From 2-02-FULL-66-14 sp964651335 (GTDB taxonomy: Bacteria > Pseudomonadota > Gammaproteobacteria > Burkholderiales > SG8-39): 64,000 nt of DNA. The stretch spans positions 33,777-97,776 of the forward strand of contig CAZYVT010000005.1 of NCBI GenBank assembly GCA_964651335.1, in the 5' to 3' direction. Shown here in pieces: positions 62,065 to 64,000 of the stretch; within the stretch, counting starts at the first letter, position 1, and the number at the start of each line of letters is the position of its first letter. The notes beneath the pieces are model-generated. The model saw nothing but the letters and a program-made list of their open reading frames with translations. It was not told where the DNA came from and did not search any database. A program made the position numbers and the translations under genes.

Positions 62065-62691
62065 TCAAGACAAATAGCGCTCTTGCGCTTTCGCCAGGGC
62101 AGTGTACTTCCGATGCAGCTCGGCGACCCGCTTGTGCAGTGCGGCAATCGTCCCTGAATTGTCGATCACGTCGTCCGCGGCGGCGCGCCTTTGCTGACGC
62201 GGAACCTGCGCAGCGATGATGCGCCTCACTTCGTCCTCTGCCAATGCGCTCCTGAGCCTCACGCGCTCGAGTTGAACTTTTTCCGGGCAGTCGACCACCG
62301 CGATTCGCTGCATGCCCTCGCGATAGTCGGGTGATTCGACGAGCAGCGGCACGATATGAACCACATAGTCCCCGCTTGCACAGGTGATGCGGCGCTCGGA
62401 TTCGGCGCGGATCATCGGATGTAGCAGTGCTTCGAGCTGTTTTCTTGCCGCAGGATTGGCAAAGACCAGCGCGCGGATCTTGGATCGATCCATCGCGCCG
62501 GACGAATCGAAGCAGGATTCTCCGAACAGCCGGCGCAACTCGGGTATCGCGGCCCCGCCGGCGCCCGTCAGCTCGTGAGCAATGGCGTCCGTGTCCACCA
62601 CCGCCGCGCCGAGCCGCGCGAATTCATCCGCGGCCGCGCTCTTGCCGCTGCCGATGCCGCCGGTGAGCCCGACGACGAACTTCCGGCTCAC
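62065..62691 (-). CDS. coaE: dephospho-CoA kinase CoaE
   Basis: 208 residues from GTG 62691. P-loop VGLTGGIGSGKSAAADEF, DTDAIAHELTG, LHPMIRAESERR and the C-terminal DDVIDNSGTIAAL. Last step of CoA synthesis. GTGA overlap with pilD (62688-62691). Usual association of pilD-coaE in beta- and gammaproteobacteria. Confidence 0.96.
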   Translation of the reverse strand: MSRKFVVGLTGGIGSGKSAAADEFARLGAAVVDTDAIAHELTGAGGAAIPELRRLFGESCFDSSGAMDRSKIRALVFANPAARKQLEALLHPMIRAESERRITCASGDYVVHIVPLLVESPDYREGMQRIAVVDCPEKVQLERVRLRSALAEDEVRRIIAAQVPRQQRRAAADDVIDNSGTIAALHKRVAELHRKYTALAKAQERYLS

Positions 62692-63620
62692 GTGAACAGC
62701 GGCAGCCAGCGGCCGGAAATCTCCGCGCCCCAGAACAGAGCGATCGCGCCGGCTGCGGCAAGGTAGGGACCGAACGGGATCGGCTTGTCGCGGCCGTGAC
62801 CCGCGAACGCCATCAATGTGATGCCCACCGCCGCGCCGACCATCGAGGAGAGCAGGATCACGAGCGGCAGCATCTGCCAGCCCAGCCACGCCCCGATCGC
62901 CGCAAGCAGTTTGAAGTCGCCGTATCCCATGCCTTCCTTGCCGGTGAGAAGCTTGAATGCCCGGTACACTGACCACAGCGCCAGGTATCCCGCCATCGCT
63001 CCGATCACCGCCGGGCCGAGCCGCACAAACGTCGCGTCAAGGTTGAAGGCGAGCCCGGCCCAGAGCAGCGGAAGAGTGATGTCGTCGGGCAGCATCTGGG
63101 TGTCGAGATCGATTGCCGTAAGCGCGATCAGGCTCCAGCAAAAGAGCATCGCGCCGAGCGCGGCAAGCGTCGGCCCGTAACGTACCGTCGCATATGCGGC
63201 CGCCACGCCGCCCGCGAACTCGACGACCGGGTAGCGGGCGCTGATCCGCGAGCTGCACGCCGCGCACCGGCCCCGCAGCAGCAGCCAGGACAGGAGCGGA
63301 ACATTTTGCGTCGCCGGGATGGGGCGGCCGCATTTAGGGCAGGCCGAGCGCGGAGTCCAGAGGTTATAGGGCGCTTCTTCCTGCTTGCGGAGAGCGGGTG
63401 CGGGGGCATGGGGTGCCGGAGACGCGTCTGCCGTGGCCCTGGCGCCTTCAGGTTCCCCCGCCGCCGCAGCGAGCTCGGCGCACTGCGCGCGCCACTCGCG
63501 CTCCAGCATTTTCGGCAGCCGATGGATGACGACGTTCAGAAACGAGCCGACGCACAGCCCGAACACCAGCGCGACCCACGGCAGCACGGCAGGCTGGGCG
63601 AGCCAGCCGAAAACCGACAT
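62688..63620 (-). CDS. pilD: type IV prepilin peptidase PilD
   Basis: 310 residues, about eight membrane helices. GSFLNVVIHRLPKML, two CxxC pairs (CPKCGRPIP and CAACSSR), catalytic Asp regions LTAIDLDTQMLPDD and GMGYGDFKLLA. Cleaves and N-methylates type IV pilins and pseudopilins in the inner membrane. An Ala/Pro-rich insert of about 40 residues lies between HRLPKML and the first CxxC. ATG directly follows the pilC stop. Confidence 0.96.
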   Translation of the reverse strand: MSVFGWLAQPAVLPWVALVFGLCVGSFLNVVIHRLPKMLEREWRAQCAELAAAAGEPEGARATADASPAPHAPAPALRKQEEAPYNLWTPRSACPKCGRPIPATQNVPLLSWLLLRGRCAACSSRISARYPVVEFAGGVAAAYATVRYGPTLAALGAMLFCWSLIALTAIDLDTQMLPDDITLPLLWAGLAFNLDATFVRLGPAVIGAMAGYLALWSVYRAFKLLTGKEGMGYGDFKLLAAIGAWLGWQMLPLVILLSSMVGAAVGITLMAFAGHGRDKPIPFGPYLAAAGAIALFWGAEISGRWLPLFT

Positions 63621-64000
63621 CTAGACGGCTTGGCCCATCTTGAAGATCGGCAAGTACATGGCGATCACCATGCCGCCGATGAGCGTGCCGAGCACCACCA
63701 TGATCATCGGCTCCATCAGGGAGGAAAGGGCCTCGACCGCGTCGTCCACCTCGGCCTCGTAGAAATCAGCCACTTTGCTCAGCATCGAATCGAGCGCGCC
63801 GGTCTCCTCGCCGATCGAGCACATCTGCAGCACCATCGCAGGAAACACGTTGGCGTTCTGCATGGCCACCGTGAGCGAGGTTCCGGTGGAAACCTCCTGC
63901 TGGATCTGCTTGGTTGCGCTGGCGTAGACATAGTTACCCGAAGCACCGCCCACCGAGTCGAGCGCCTCGACCAGCGGCACGCCGGCGGCGAACATGGTGG
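63621..64000 (-). CDS. pilC: type IV pilus inner-membrane platform protein PilC, 3' part
   Basis: About 126 C-terminal residues are visible; the gene continues beyond the window. MFAAGVPLVEALDSVGG, SIGEETGALDSMLSKVADFYE and the final helix (MVVLGTLIGGMVIAMYLPIF, then KMGQAV) are the second GspF/PilC repeat. Polytopic platform of the type IV pilus assembly machine. Located directly upstream of pilD, as in pilBCD clusters. Confidence 0.96.
   Translation of the reverse strand, partial: TMFAAGVPLVEALDSVGGASGNYVYASATKQIQQEVSTGTSLTVAMQNANVFPAMVLQMCSIGEETGALDSMLSKVADFYEAEVDDAVEALSSLMEPMIMVVLGTLIGGMVIAMYLPIFKMGQAV

Overview
This 64 kb window looks like chromosomal DNA of a high-GC betaproteobacterium, probably an uncultured or environmental Burkholderiales/Nitrosomonadales relative. 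The support is the gene order of the division and cell-wall (dcw) cluster followed by lpxC, dciA, an M23 peptidase and secA; two Bug-type (TctC) solute-binding proteins; the argJ-DUF815-Nudix/ThiE run; and the minus-strand set pilC-pilD-coaE-zapD-yacG. I see no rRNA, tRNA, CRISPR array, prophage or insertion sequence.

Layout. 1-9.7 kb: accessory metabolism and envelope genes. These are a DUF1223 thioredoxin-fold protein, an orphan DGQHR (DndB-like) protein, a tightly overlapping CoA-transferase/cytochrome P450/lipoprotein operon, an NfeD-stomatin pair, a glyoxalase-fold protein, and a Bug receptor with an unusual carboxymuconolactone-decarboxylase/Rieske fusion. 10-28 kb: a dense signalling island of eight genes on one strand. 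It holds a double-sensor histidine kinase, an Rcp1-type receiver, a hybrid kinase with receivers at both ends, a NarX/NarL-like pair with the receiver fused to the kinase, a stand-alone receiver, and two large PAS/GAF/GGDEF/EAL c-di-GMP enzymes. The PAS modules have been copied between and within these genes. A repeated leader of about 80 bp precedes two transcription units in the island, and its 18-base core occurs again upstream of a small secreted protein. 28-32.2 kb: a 2-oxo/2-hydroxyacid catabolic set (2-hydroxyacid dehydrogenase, HpcH/HpaI aldolase, Bug receptor, malate/lactate-type dehydrogenase), with the remnant of a second Bug receptor reduced by an in-frame deletion. 32.2-34.6 kb: an MlaE permease, MCE protein and lipoprotein without an ATPase gene.

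34.8-53.3 kb: the complete dcw cluster mraZ-rsmH-ftsL-ftsI-murE-murF-mraY-murD-ftsW-murG-murC-murB-ddl-ftsQ-ftsA-ftsZ, then lpxC. Most genes overlap by 1-4 bases, so translation is probably coupled throughout, and MraZ-type boxes sit in the promoter. 53.3-60.7 kb: dciA (opposite strand), an M23 peptidase, secA with a hairpin just before its start codon, argJ, a DUF815 ATPase and a MutT-ThiE fusion. 60.8 kb: a solitary ribbon-helix-helix antitoxin with a conspicuous four-half-site operator. 61-64 kb (minus strand): yacG, zapD, coaE, pilD and the 3' part of pilC.

The most interesting unexplained items are the signalling island with its shared leader repeat and module shuffling, the structured untranslated stretch before its first kinase, the truncated receiver next to a half-PAS domain, the antitoxin operator, and the secA leader.
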